Below are positions 16,268 to 24,177 of a stretch of DNA of 43,213 nt, piece by piece; position 1 is the first letter of the stretch, and every line of letters starts with the position of its first letter. Origin of the DNA: Patescibacteria group bacterium (GTDB lineage Bacteria > Patescibacteriota > Gracilibacteria > UBA1369 > LOWO2-01-FULL-3); NCBI GenBank assembly GCA_018818755.1, contig JAHIRL010000148.1:1-43213 (forward strand), in the 5' to 3' direction. The translations under genes were made by a program, and so were the position numbers. The notes under the pieces are model-generated. The model ran no database searches. It was not told the origin of the DNA and saw only the letters and a list, made by a program, of their open reading frames with translations.

Positions 16268-16828
16268 ATGACTAAAAAAACTGCGAAGCCTAAAAAAACT
16301 CAAAAAAAAGATGATAAAAAAAGTGTTGATCATGATGAGTTCTTTATTGAGGAAGGGAAAAAAGCAACTTTGGTTACTAAGGAAGGTTTGGAGAGGCTTA
16401 AAGAGGAGCTTGAACTTTTAAAAAGTACTCGGCGTAAGGAGGTTGCGGCTAGAATTAAAGAAGCGATTTCTTATGGTGATCTTTCAGAGAACTCTGAATA
16501 TGAGGAAGCAAAGAATGAACAAGCTTTCGTGGAGGGAAGAATTTTGGAGCTTGAGGAAAAGGTTAAAACTGCAAAGATTATTTCTGGAAAGACAACAGTG
16601 AAAACTGTTCAACTTGGGAGTGAGGTTCATTTAAAAAATCTTACCAGAAAAGATGACGAACTTGAGGTTTACACGATTGTTGGTAGTGAAGAGGCCGATC
16701 CTTTTTCAGGTAAAATCTCTAATGAATCGCCGGTTGGTAGTGCTCTTTTGGATAAGGCAAAAGATGACAAAATAAAAGTCCATGTACCTTCAGGTGTAGT
16801 GGAGTATAAGATAGAAAAGCTGGTTTAA
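16268..16828 (+). CDS. greA: transcription elongation factor GreA with Lys-rich N-terminal extension
   Basis: Stimulates transcript cleavage by backtracked RNA polymerase. The family core (~155 residues) begins near residue 35 with ATLVTKEGLERLKEEL. The coiled-coil tip carries the acidic catalytic DLSENSEYEEAKNEQ motif. The C-terminal FKBP-like domain ends with GSALLDKAKDDKIKV and VEYKIEKL. The first ~35 residues are an added, strongly basic then acidic tail not normally found in GreA; no internal Met provides a shorter start. It lies 23 nt downstream of rpoD and ends 16 nt from a convergent gene. Confidence 0.93.
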   Translation: MTKKTAKPKKTQKKDDKKSVDHDEFFIEEGKKATLVTKEGLERLKEELELLKSTRRKEVAARIKEAISYGDLSENSEYEEAKNEQAFVEGRILELEEKVKTAKIISGKTTVKTVQLGSEVHLKNLTRKDDELEVYTIVGSEEADPFSGKISNESPVGSALLDKAKDDKIKVHVPSGVVEYKIEKLV

Positions 16829-16850
16829 TAACTGCTTTAGCGGGTTATTT
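16827..16850. terminator. possible bidirectional terminator between greA and a membrane protein gene
   Basis: A short imperfect inverted repeat (TAACTGC, loop, GCGGGTTA) followed by a T-rich run on the plus strand sits between the convergent stops of greA and the gene at 16845. The stem contains a bulge and is weak. Confidence 0.3.
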
Positions 16851-17273
16851 TCTCTTCTTTTTATTCGGTAGATATTTGTTTTCCTGTTGTTTTGGTGTGA
16901 ATCTTAGCTTGGCGTTCTCTTTTTCTTTTGGATATTTAGTGCGGAAAATTTTGATATATCTATAAACTTGGTAGATAAAAATTGCGAAAACGGTGTAGAG
17001 CCAGAGTCTCATTGCAAAATAGGGGATATTTTCGTAGCGGATTAGTGCTAAAACAATAAAAAATCCACCAAAAATGTATGCGTTTTTGCTGAGGTTTTTA
17101 AATAGGCGTTTGAATGCGAAATCTGTTTTCTTTTTGTGATTGTAAAAATAGGAAAACCCTAAACCTCCAATGATTAAGATTGTGGCTAGGATACTTAAGG
17201 GGATGTAGTAACTAAAGTCTGAGCCTGGTGTGGAATCTATGAGTTTTGAGAGGAACTGTTTTATTACTTCCAT
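16845..17273 (-). CDS. small membrane protein, unknown function
   Basis: A 142-residue protein with an amphipathic N-terminus, three hydrophobic segments (about residues 24-44, 66-84 and 88-108) and a Lys/Arg-rich cytoplasmic tail ending NKKKRK. I recognise no family. It is the last gene of the minus-strand run, 6 nt after the lgt stop, so it is likely co-transcribed with lgt and the GspF-N-domain gene. The basic tail suggests positive-inside topology with the C-terminus in the cytoplasm. Function unknown. Confidence 0.75.
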   Translation of the reverse strand: MEVIKQFLSKLIDSTPGSDFSYYIPLSILATILIIGGLGFSYFYNHKKKTDFAFKRLFKNLSKNAYIFGGFFIVLALIRYENIPYFAMRLWLYTVFAIFIYQVYRYIKIFRTKYPKEKENAKLRFTPKQQENKYLPNKKKRK

Positions 17274-17279
17274 ATGGGT

Positions 17280-18083
17280 TTAGTTAGATTTTTTCTGGGG
17301 TTTCTTTGTGCGCTTATTATATAGTAAAAATATAAATACTCCAGAGATTATTGCAAGTAGTGGGAAGAAAATTTGAGATATTCTGATACCTAGAATAGTC
17401 CAGGTATCATCTCCGCGGGTACATTCTTCCAGGAATTTTAAAATACTGTAAATGGATATTGTTGAGAGGCCTAAGAGTCCGTTAAAGTTTAGTTGATTGA
17501 ATTTTTTGCTGTCTTGAAAAAGAAAAATTGCTATTACTAATAATCCTGAATAAAGAAAACTATATATTTGGCTGGGGTGGATGGGAACTGTGTATTTTAT
17601 TGCTGGGCTTTCAAAGTTTACTCCCCAGGGCAGAGAAGTTTCATTTCCGTAGGCGGTTCCATCAAAAAAAGAACCGAGCGCGATGATTCCAAATGTTACT
17701 ACTAGGATGGGTGCAAGGAGATCCAGCCATTTTAGGAAGCTCTGTTCTGTTTTTTTGCATTTCCAAAATAAATAGACTATGAAACAAATAACACCGATCC
17801 AAATGTTGTATCCTTTATCCCAGAGAAAAAATACTTGCATTAAGTCGTTGAGTTGAAAAGTGGAAAAATATGTGTGGTAGTTTTCGATTATTCCTCCGAT
17901 TCTTGCTCCCAAAAAAGCTACCAGAAAGAATTTCCAGAAGTTTTGGCTGAAAAAATTTATTTTTAGTCCTTGTTTCGGGGCAAATTTGATCAATAAAAAT
18001 GTTGCTGTAAGGATGGCAAAAATGAAAAATACCCAGAATGTATTGATCGTAAAATAATTTGTTTGGAGAAGTACGGGGTGCAT
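17280..18083 (-). CDS. lgt: prolipoprotein diacylglyceryl transferase
   Basis: Transfers diacylglyceryl from phosphatidylglycerol to the lipobox cysteine of exported prolipoproteins; integral inner-membrane enzyme. The 267 residues have about seven hydrophobic segments. Family motifs: FLGARIGGIIENY, the signature GSFFDGTAYGNETSLPWG (from the GrxGNFxNxExxG region, here with an unusual FDGTAYG form), and IHPSQIYSF (canonical HPTQLYE). A late EECTRGDD resembles the ExxRxxD/E region. The start lies 2 nt after the upstream gene's stop. A candidate substrate in this window is the RND adaptor lipoprotein at 27335. The divergent signature lowers certainty slightly. Confidence 0.88.
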   Translation of the reverse strand: MHPVLLQTNYFTINTFWVFFIFAILTATFLLIKFAPKQGLKINFFSQNFWKFFLVAFLGARIGGIIENYHTYFSTFQLNDLMQVFFLWDKGYNIWIGVICFIVYLFWKCKKTEQSFLKWLDLLAPILVVTFGIIALGSFFDGTAYGNETSLPWGVNFESPAIKYTVPIHPSQIYSFLYSGLLVIAIFLFQDSKKFNQLNFNGLLGLSTISIYSILKFLEECTRGDDTWTILGIRISQIFFPLLAIISGVFIFLLYNKRTKKPQKKSN

Positions 18084-18085
18084 AT

Positions 18086-19480
18086 TTAGGTGTTAAGCAG
18101 GCTAATTATACTTGCTATTAAAAAAAATGGTATAAGGATTAGGTTTGCTGTGTTGCTGTTTTTGAAAAAATTTATTTTTAGTGATGTTGTGATGTGTAGT
18201 AAAAAGATGAAACTGAGTGCATATTTGAAGATGTGGCTTTCGTAGAAATAGAATCCTTTAGGAATACTTCCCAGGTCAAAGTTTTTGCTTGTGAGGTAAA
18301 TGGAGAGGAAATAGTAAAAAATGTAAAAGCCGAGCAGCCATCCGGAAAAGTGACAAATTTCTTTTGTAATTGAGAAAAATACGCTTTCTTCATTTTGAAT
18401 ATCTTCCTCAATTGTTTTTAGTTTTCTTTCTTTTTTGAAATTTTTTAATTTTTGAATTGAAGATTTGCGCATCTTCCAAATAGTTGAGATGGAGCGTTTT
18501 ATTTTGTCTTTATATTCTTTTGTTGGTTCTTTGAAATAGAGCATTGCAAATTGCCATAATTGCTTATTGTAAGTGCTGATCTCTTCTTTCATATAGCTTA
18601 TTTCCAAGGGAGTGGTGAAATAGTCCTTTAATTTTTCAGATAGGTTGCGGAGTTTTTTTACAAAAAAGCTTGGTTCTTTGAGGGTTTGATCCAGGTTGTC
18701 CAGGCGGTCGGTCAGTCGTTCAAAAAGTCCTGTGATTTTGTTTTGTTTCTTGGATTGTCCTCTTTTTAGTGAATCCAGGAGGTCTGAAGTTTGAATTGTT
18801 AGTTTTATTTGCTTGTTGCGTAGGCCCTTTTTTTGAAATTCTTTTTCTTGTGATTGAATGTATTTTAGGAGATCTTCTGCAGAATTGAGGATGTGGGCTA
18901 AGTTTGAGCTGTTTTTTATACGAAGTATTTGATTGATTCTCTTGTTTATTTCGGTTTTTTGGGCATTATTGAAGGATTTATCGTGTTCTTGTAAAATTTC
19001 ATTCACTTTTTTAAGGACATACTCAACCTTTGTTTGAACAATTTGGGCTTCTTTTTTATCTTGGAGCTTTCTTAGGTCATTCTTCGATTTTTCAAGATCT
19101 TCTTTTCTTTCGAATTGTTCTTTGAAATCTTCTACGCCGTTTTTTCTGGCTTTCTCGATTTCTTCTTTTGTAGCACCCTCTTTCCAGATTGCTGTAACCA
19201 TCAAGTTGTATTCTTTTTGTAGGCGATCAAAAGCTTTTTGTGAATCTTGCGCGGGAATTGTGCCACTAACAAATTGTGACCTTTTGTCGTATGCTTCAAA
19301 AACAAATTTCGGTAATTGGTTTTTACTTTCCGTTTCAGAGGGTTGAACTTCCATTAAGCTCAAAACGGAGAAGTTAAGGTTGTTTAACTCGTTTCTTGCT
19401 GTTGTTTCATTAGGGGCTTCAACAACACCGTTTAGCTTTTTACCTTCCTTATTGGCTACGGTGTATTTATATGTTGGCAT
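18086..19480 (-). CDS. membrane protein with two GspF/PilC N-terminal-like modules and a coiled-coil middle
   Basis: The N-terminus (residues 1-45: MPTYKYTVANKEGKKLNG..., EAPNETTARNEL, SVLSLMEV) matches the small beta-rich leader of PilC/GspF, the inner-membrane platform of type IV pili and type II secretion. A second, weaker copy follows at about residues 57-98 (PKFVFEAYDKRSQFVSGTI... QKAFDRL... LMVTAIW). Then come ~230 residues of Lys/Glu-rich coiled coil and a C-terminal part with three membrane helices. The GspF domain itself (two repeats of TM pairs) is absent, so this is not PilC. It opens an operon with lgt (2 nt gap). A prepilin peptidase lies at 41087, so a pilus system may exist. 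Function unknown; an assembly or docking factor is inference. Confidence 0.85.
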   Translation of the reverse strand: MPTYKYTVANKEGKKLNGVVEAPNETTARNELNNLNFSVLSLMEVQPSETESKNQLPKFVFEAYDKRSQFVSGTIPAQDSQKAFDRLQKEYNLMVTAIWKEGATKEEIEKARKNGVEDFKEQFERKEDLEKSKNDLRKLQDKKEAQIVQTKVEYVLKKVNEILQEHDKSFNNAQKTEINKRINQILRIKNSSNLAHILNSAEDLLKYIQSQEKEFQKKGLRNKQIKLTIQTSDLLDSLKRGQSKKQNKITGLFERLTDRLDNLDQTLKEPSFFVKKLRNLSEKLKDYFTTPLEISYMKEEISTYNKQLWQFAMLYFKEPTKEYKDKIKRSISTIWKMRKSSIQKLKNFKKERKLKTIEEDIQNEESVFFSITKEICHFSGWLLGFYIFYYFLSIYLTSKNFDLGSIPKGFYFYESHIFKYALSFIFLLHITTSLKINFFKNSNTANLILIPFFLIASIISLLNT

Positions 19481-19519
19481 TGGGCGGAAGTGAGGTTCTA
19501 TAGGTCCGTCCCTATTTTA

Positions 19520-21139
19520 TCAGATTTTTTGGCCTTTGGAAGCAGAAATAAAGCCTTGGAAAAGTGGGTGTGGTTTATTTGGTCTGGATTTGAATTCGGG
19601 ATGGAATTGACTGCCGATCATAAATGGATGAAATGAAAGTTCAGCAATCTCTACAAGGTTTTGATCTGGGTTTATTCCTGAAAAAACCATGCCGGCTTTT
19701 TCAAGACTTTCCTTAAATTTATTGTTAAATTCATATCTGTGACGGTGGCGTTCGTTAATTTCTTTTTTGCCGTAGAGTTTTTGAGTTTTTGAATCTTTTT
19801 TAAGTTCACAAGGGTATGAACCTAGGCGTAGTGTACCACCTTTTTCGCCGTCTTTATGTTGGCCTGGTAGAAAGTGAATAATGTGGTTTTCTTTGCCGGA
19901 AACATTGTCTTCATCAAACTCTTCGGAGGTTATTTTAGGGTTTTTTAGTACATGTCTGGCAAATTCTATGGTCATAATTTGCATTCCTAGGCAGAGTCCG
20001 AGGTATGGAACATCGTTTTCACGGCAATATTTTGCAGCTAAAATCTTCCCTTCTGTGCCCCGAATGCCAAATCCGCCGGGAACCACAACTCCATCAATAG
20101 ATTCTAGTTTATTCCAGGTCTCTTTATCTTTTTCTTCTAATTTTTCTGAGGAAATCCAATTTAGTTCCAGTTCGCGGTTTTCGTGGTAGCAAGCTATTTT
20201 TAGTGATTCGATTACGCTAATATATGCATCATCGAGGCCTGTGTATTTACCCACTAATGCTATTTTGATTTTTTCCCGTTTGGTTTTAATTTTTTCTACA
20301 AGTTGCTCCCATTCCTTTAAATCTGGTTTTAGTTTTCCGAGATTTAGTTTTTCGGCAAGTAGTTCGCTAAGATTGTATTTTTGAAATCCAAGTGGAACTT
20401 CGTATATAGATTTCACGGTTGGGGCGGGGAAGACTTCTCTTTCTTCCACATCACAGAAAAGGGCAATTTTTTTGAGATGCTCTTTTTTGATTGGTCGATC
20501 CGCTCTGGCAAAGATGATATCTGGCTGAATACCAATTGAGCGTAGTTCACGAACTGATGCTTGAGTAGGTTTGGTCTTTAATTCTTTTGATGCTTCGAGG
20601 TAGGGGAGCAAAGTTAGGTGAACAAATAATGTGTTCTCTGCTCCGAGTTTGTTTCGTAATTGTCGCAGTGCTTCGAGGAAAGGGAGTCCTTCGATATCTC
20701 CAACTGTTCCTCCAATTTCGCAAAGCATAATATCGCATTCACTTTTTTCTGCGGCTTTTGTTATGCGGTTTTGGATAGCATCAGTAATGTGGGGGATAAT
20801 TTGAATTGTGCGGCCTAAGAATGCACCTTTTCTTTCTTTATCCAAGACTTCCCCGTAAATCTTTCCAGTTGAGACTGAGGATAATTTGCTTAAGTTAGTG
20901 TCGATGAATCTTTCATAATGGCCTAAATCCAAATCGGTTTCACCGCCGTCGTCTGTGACAAAAACTTCTCCGTGTTGAAAAGGGCTCATTGTTCCGGGGT
21001 CGACATTTAGGTAAGGATCAAGTTTTTGGATAAAAACCTTTTGTCCGGATGCTTTAAGAATTGTCCCGATGGATGCCGCAACTATTCCTTTTCCCAAGGA
21101 ACTGCATACTCCACCAGTAACAAAGATGTATTTACACAA
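19520..21139 (-). CDS. pyrG: CTP synthase
   Basis: Makes CTP from UTP, ATP and glutamine; cytosolic. The 539 residues match the family. The synthetase domain opens with YIFVTGGVCSSLGKGIVAASIG (P-loop SLGKG). It continues with QKLDPYLNVDPGTMSPFQHGEVFVTDDG and CEIGGTVGDIE. The glutaminase domain has the oxyanion loop VPGGFGIRG and the nucleophile Cys in YLGLCLGMQ; the His/Glu pair is FHPEFKSRP. The start is read as TTG because no in-frame ATG fits and the family begins at this residue; the start codon is thus uncertain by a few codons. The stop is TGA directly followed by TAA in frame. A good promoter lies 32 nt upstream, downstream of trpS. Confidence 0.96.
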   Translation of the reverse strand: MCKYIFVTGGVCSSLGKGIVAASIGTILKASGQKVFIQKLDPYLNVDPGTMSPFQHGEVFVTDDGGETDLDLGHYERFIDTNLSKLSSVSTGKIYGEVLDKERKGAFLGRTIQIIPHITDAIQNRITKAAEKSECDIMLCEIGGTVGDIEGLPFLEALRQLRNKLGAENTLFVHLTLLPYLEASKELKTKPTQASVRELRSIGIQPDIIFARADRPIKKEHLKKIALFCDVEEREVFPAPTVKSIYEVPLGFQKYNLSELLAEKLNLGKLKPDLKEWEQLVEKIKTKREKIKIALVGKYTGLDDAYISVIESLKIACYHENRELELNWISSEKLEEKDKETWNKLESIDGVVVPGGFGIRGTEGKILAAKYCRENDVPYLGLCLGMQIMTIEFARHVLKNPKITSEEFDEDNVSGKENHIIHFLPGQHKDGEKGGTLRLGSYPCELKKDSKTQKLYGKKEINERHRHRYEFNNKFKESLEKAGMVFSGINPDQNLVEIAELSFHPFMIGSQFHPEFKSRPNKPHPLFQGFISASKGQKI

Positions 21140-21170
21140 AATGAAAAATTAAAATTTGCCCTTCCCAGAC

Positions 21171-21199
21171 AATTTAGATCAGCTTGAAGAAAAGTTCAA
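21171..21199 (-). promoter_or_regulatory. sigma70-type promoter for pyrG
   Basis: On the minus strand TTGAAC (21194-21199) and TAAATT (21171-21176) are separated by 17 nt, just after the trpS stop. The leader would be about 25 nt. No repeated-G attenuation signal at the predicted transcript start, as described for some Gram-positive pyrG genes, is seen. Confidence 0.55.
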
Positions 21200-21201
21200 G
21201 A

Positions 21202-22170
21202 TTAAATGTAGCCAATTTTCTTTTTGGCTTCTTCCAGGGTTTTTTCTGCTACTTTTTTGGCTTTTTTTGCTCCTTCGTTTAGGATGTCGTGTACAAAATC
21301 TTTTTTGTTTGAGATTTTCTCGTAGCGTTCTCTGGCTTCGGCAAAATAGCTTAGGATTTTTTGCAACAGTGCGTTTTTTGCTTCACCATAGCCAAAACCT
21401 CCTTTTTGGTATAGATCTTCCATTTCTTTGGTTTCCTTCGGGTCTGCTATTAGCTTGTAAAGGTTGAAAACATTGCAACTCTCGGGGTCTTTGGGGTCTT
21501 CCAATGGTACTGAGCTGGTGACAATACTCATTACTTGTTTTTTGAGTGTTTTTTCGTCAGCGAAAATTTCGATGGTGTTGCCGTAGGATTTGCTCATTTT
21601 CATTCCGTCTGTGCCGGGGACGATGGCTACTTCTTCTTTTATTTCCGCTTCGGGTGTCTTGAATGTTTCGCCAAAGATGTTGTTGAAGTTTTGGGCGATG
21701 TCCCGGGTCATTTCGATGTGTTGTTTTTGGTCTTGTCCTACAGGAACCAGGTCCGGCTGATAGAGCAGGATGTCTGCTGCTTGGAGGATGGGGTAGTTGA
21801 AAAGGCCAACGCTTATATCCTTTTTGCCTTTGTTCTGGGCATCTTTCCAGGCGTGGGCTCTTTCGACAAATGGCATTTTTGTGATGCAGTCGAAAATCCA
21901 GCATAATTCAGCATGTTCGCTTAGGTCGGATTGTTTAAAAAATACTGTGCGAGTGGGATCTAGACCTAAGGCTAGGTAGGAAACTGCCAGGTCGAAAGTT
22001 TGGGAGCGCATATCTTCGGCGTTGCGAACTGTGGTGAGTGCGTGGAGGTCGGCAATAAAAAGAAAGCACTCGAATTTTTCTTGCATTTCTATGTGTTGGC
22101 GCATGGCTCCAAGGTAGTTGCCTAGGTGTGGGCGGCCGCTGGGTTGAATGCCAGAAAGTATTCTTTTCAT
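21202..22170 (-). CDS. trpS: tryptophanyl-tRNA synthetase
   Basis: Charges tRNA-Trp. The 322 residues match bacterial TrpRS (~330). The class I signatures are present: ILSGIQPSGRPHLGNYLGA (HIGH form PHLGN) and DGMKMSKSYGN (KMSKS). Further family motifs include IADLHALTT, the ATP/Trp pocket segments NYPILQAADILLYQ and PVGQDQKQHIEMTRDIA, and LYKLIADP. The ATG directly follows the priA stop codon (TAAATG), so the two are surely co-transcribed. The protein ends with a Lys-rich helical tail typical of the anticodon-binding domain. Confidence 0.97.
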   Translation of the reverse strand: MKRILSGIQPSGRPHLGNYLGAMRQHIEMQEKFECFLFIADLHALTTVRNAEDMRSQTFDLAVSYLALGLDPTRTVFFKQSDLSEHAELCWIFDCITKMPFVERAHAWKDAQNKGKKDISVGLFNYPILQAADILLYQPDLVPVGQDQKQHIEMTRDIAQNFNNIFGETFKTPEAEIKEEVAIVPGTDGMKMSKSYGNTIEIFADEKTLKKQVMSIVTSSVPLEDPKDPESCNVFNLYKLIADPKETKEMEDLYQKGGFGYGEAKNALLQKILSYFAEARERYEKISNKKDFVHDILNEGAKKAKKVAEKTLEEAKKKIGYI

Positions 22171-24147
22171 TTAAGTTGTGTTTAGAGGATCGATATCTAT
22201 TTTGATTTGTGGGTCCATTATATATTGTTTTGGCAATTTTTCTAATAATTTGTGGATCAGGTCTTTTGAGTTTAGGTCTTTGATGAAGACGATTTGTCGA
22301 TATTTGTTTTTTAGTTTTGTTATGTAAGCGGGATAAGAGTTGATCTCTATGTCTTTTGCTATGTTTTGTTCGCGGGCGATTTTCCAGAGATTAGCTTCCA
22401 GTTCTTTGGTGATTCTAGTGCAGCCGTTGTTGTAGGGATTTTCGATGAGGATTTTTGCGAGTTGGCTGAATGGGGGATAGCGCAGGAGTTTTCTTTGGGT
22501 CAGTTCGTATTTGTAAAAATCTTCGAAGTTGTGGGTGCGGGCGAATTGGAGGGCGATGTTTTCGGGATTGTAGGTTTGGATTAGCACTTTTCCCTGGCCG
22601 GAGTGTCTGCCGGCGCGTCCCGCTACTTGAGTGATGAGTTGGAATGATCTTTCCGAGGTTTTGTAGTCTGGAATGTTTAGTCCGATATCTGCAAGTATTA
22701 CGCCTACAAGGTCTACTTTTGCGATGTCCAGGCCTTTGGCGATCATTTGGGTGCCAACGAGGATATCTGCTTCGTGCTTGCGGAAGGCATCGTAAATGTT
22801 TTTAAAACCGTTTTTTGTTGAAGTTGTGTCTTTGTCTGCTCGAAGTACTCTGGCTTGAGGGAATTCTATTTTTAGGGCTTCTTCAATTTTTTGAGTGCCG
22901 ATGCCGAGTTGTCTAATATTTTGGCTTTTGCAGTTGGGACAGGTGTTGGGGATTTTGCCAAATTTACCACAGTGGTGGCAGATAAGAGTGGGTTGGGAAA
23001 TAGTGCTTTTGTGGTAGGTCATCGGAATTTCGCAATCTGGGCAGATGATTTTGTCTCCACAATCTCTACAGACGATTGCTGATGCTGAGCCCCGACGGTT
23101 TAGGAGCAGGATTGCTTGTTTTTTTTGGGCTAGAATGTTGATTAATTCTTCGCGTAGGCGGTCTGAGAATATGGAAAAATTCTTCTTTTTGAATTCGTCC
23201 CTTAGGTCTATTAGTTCTACTTCCGGAAGTTCGGCTTTTCCGATGCGCTCGTGGAGGAAGATTACTTTCTTTGTGTATTTGGACTCTATGCTAGGAGTTG
23301 CACTTCCGTATATTGCTTTAATTTTTGGATTGTTCTTTTGTATTTGTTCAATGATCTTTTTTGTACAGTATCTTGGGGAGTTGTCTTGTTTGTATGATGA
23401 TTCGTGTTCCTCATCGATAATTATCATTCCCAGGTCTTGGAATGGGGCAAAGATTGCCGAACGGGAGCCTATTATCAGCTTGCTTTTGTTGTTCCAGATG
23501 TTTTCCCAAGCTTTGTAGCGTTCGCCTTCGGATTGCTTGCTGTTTATTACGGTGGCTTTTTGTTGGAGACCGGATTGGAAGTAATTGATTGTCTGTGGAG
23601 TTAGGGCGATTTCCGGGACGAGAATTAGCACTTGCTTATTGTTTTTGATTTGCTCTTTTGTGAGTTGTAGGTAGAGTTCCGTCTTTCCTGATCCTGTAAT
23701 TCCTTGTATTAAAAAATTGTTCTCCTTTGAGTTGCTTATTTCTTGATATGCGGCTTCTTGTTCTTTGTTTAGTTTTTTTGAACTTGTATCAAATTTTTGT
23801 TCTTTATCCTTTGGGAGTCTTTTGAATTCTTTGTTTTCAAAAATTCGCTTGGGAATGAAGAGTTTGAGGATGATGTGGAGGGGACAAAGATAATATTCAC
23901 TCATCCAAGCTATAAGTTTTAGCTGATCTGAGGTGAGTAGGGGTTTGTCTTTGAGTATATGCAGGATGTCCAGGGTTTTGAAATCTGGTTTGTTTTCGGT
24001 GTTGCTCCAGACCAGGCCGCTTTTTAGGCGGTTTCTGAAGGGGACTGTGATTAAACTACCCTCTTTGATGGGGGAGTGGTGTTGGTAGGTGAGAAATTCT
24101 TGTTTGTCTCCGACTTTCTGTTGAAAGAGTACATTTATGTATGCCAT
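22171..24147 (-). CDS. priA: primosomal replication-restart helicase PriA
   Basis: 3'-5' helicase that reloads the replisome at collapsed forks. The 658 residues are somewhat shorter than E. coli PriA (732). An N-terminal DNA-binding part ends near residue 130; the helicase core carries Walker A GITGSGKTELYL, DEEH motif IIIDEEHESSYK, and SATPSIESKY. The paired zinc sites follow: CRDCG, CPDC, CHHCG and CPNC, the eight Cys typical of PriA. Late helicase motifs are VGTQMIAKGLD and TQVAGRAGRHSGQG. It lies 30 nt downstream of the RND gene and abuts trpS. Confidence 0.96.
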   Translation of the reverse strand: MAYINVLFQQKVGDKQEFLTYQHHSPIKEGSLITVPFRNRLKSGLVWSNTENKPDFKTLDILHILKDKPLLTSDQLKLIAWMSEYYLCPLHIILKLFIPKRIFENKEFKRLPKDKEQKFDTSSKKLNKEQEAAYQEISNSKENNFLIQGITGSGKTELYLQLTKEQIKNNKQVLILVPEIALTPQTINYFQSGLQQKATVINSKQSEGERYKAWENIWNNKSKLIIGSRSAIFAPFQDLGMIIIDEEHESSYKQDNSPRYCTKKIIEQIQKNNPKIKAIYGSATPSIESKYTKKVIFLHERIGKAELPEVELIDLRDEFKKKNFSIFSDRLREELINILAQKKQAILLLNRRGSASAIVCRDCGDKIICPDCEIPMTYHKSTISQPTLICHHCGKFGKIPNTCPNCKSQNIRQLGIGTQKIEEALKIEFPQARVLRADKDTTSTKNGFKNIYDAFRKHEADILVGTQMIAKGLDIAKVDLVGVILADIGLNIPDYKTSERSFQLITQVAGRAGRHSGQGKVLIQTYNPENIALQFARTHNFEDFYKYELTQRKLLRYPPFSQLAKILIENPYNNGCTRITKELEANLWKIAREQNIAKDIEINSYPAYITKLKNKYRQIVFIKDLNSKDLIHKLLEKLPKQYIMDPQIKIDIDPLNTT

Positions 24148-24177
24148 GCTGGAAAGCTACCCTATTTTTGGCATAAT

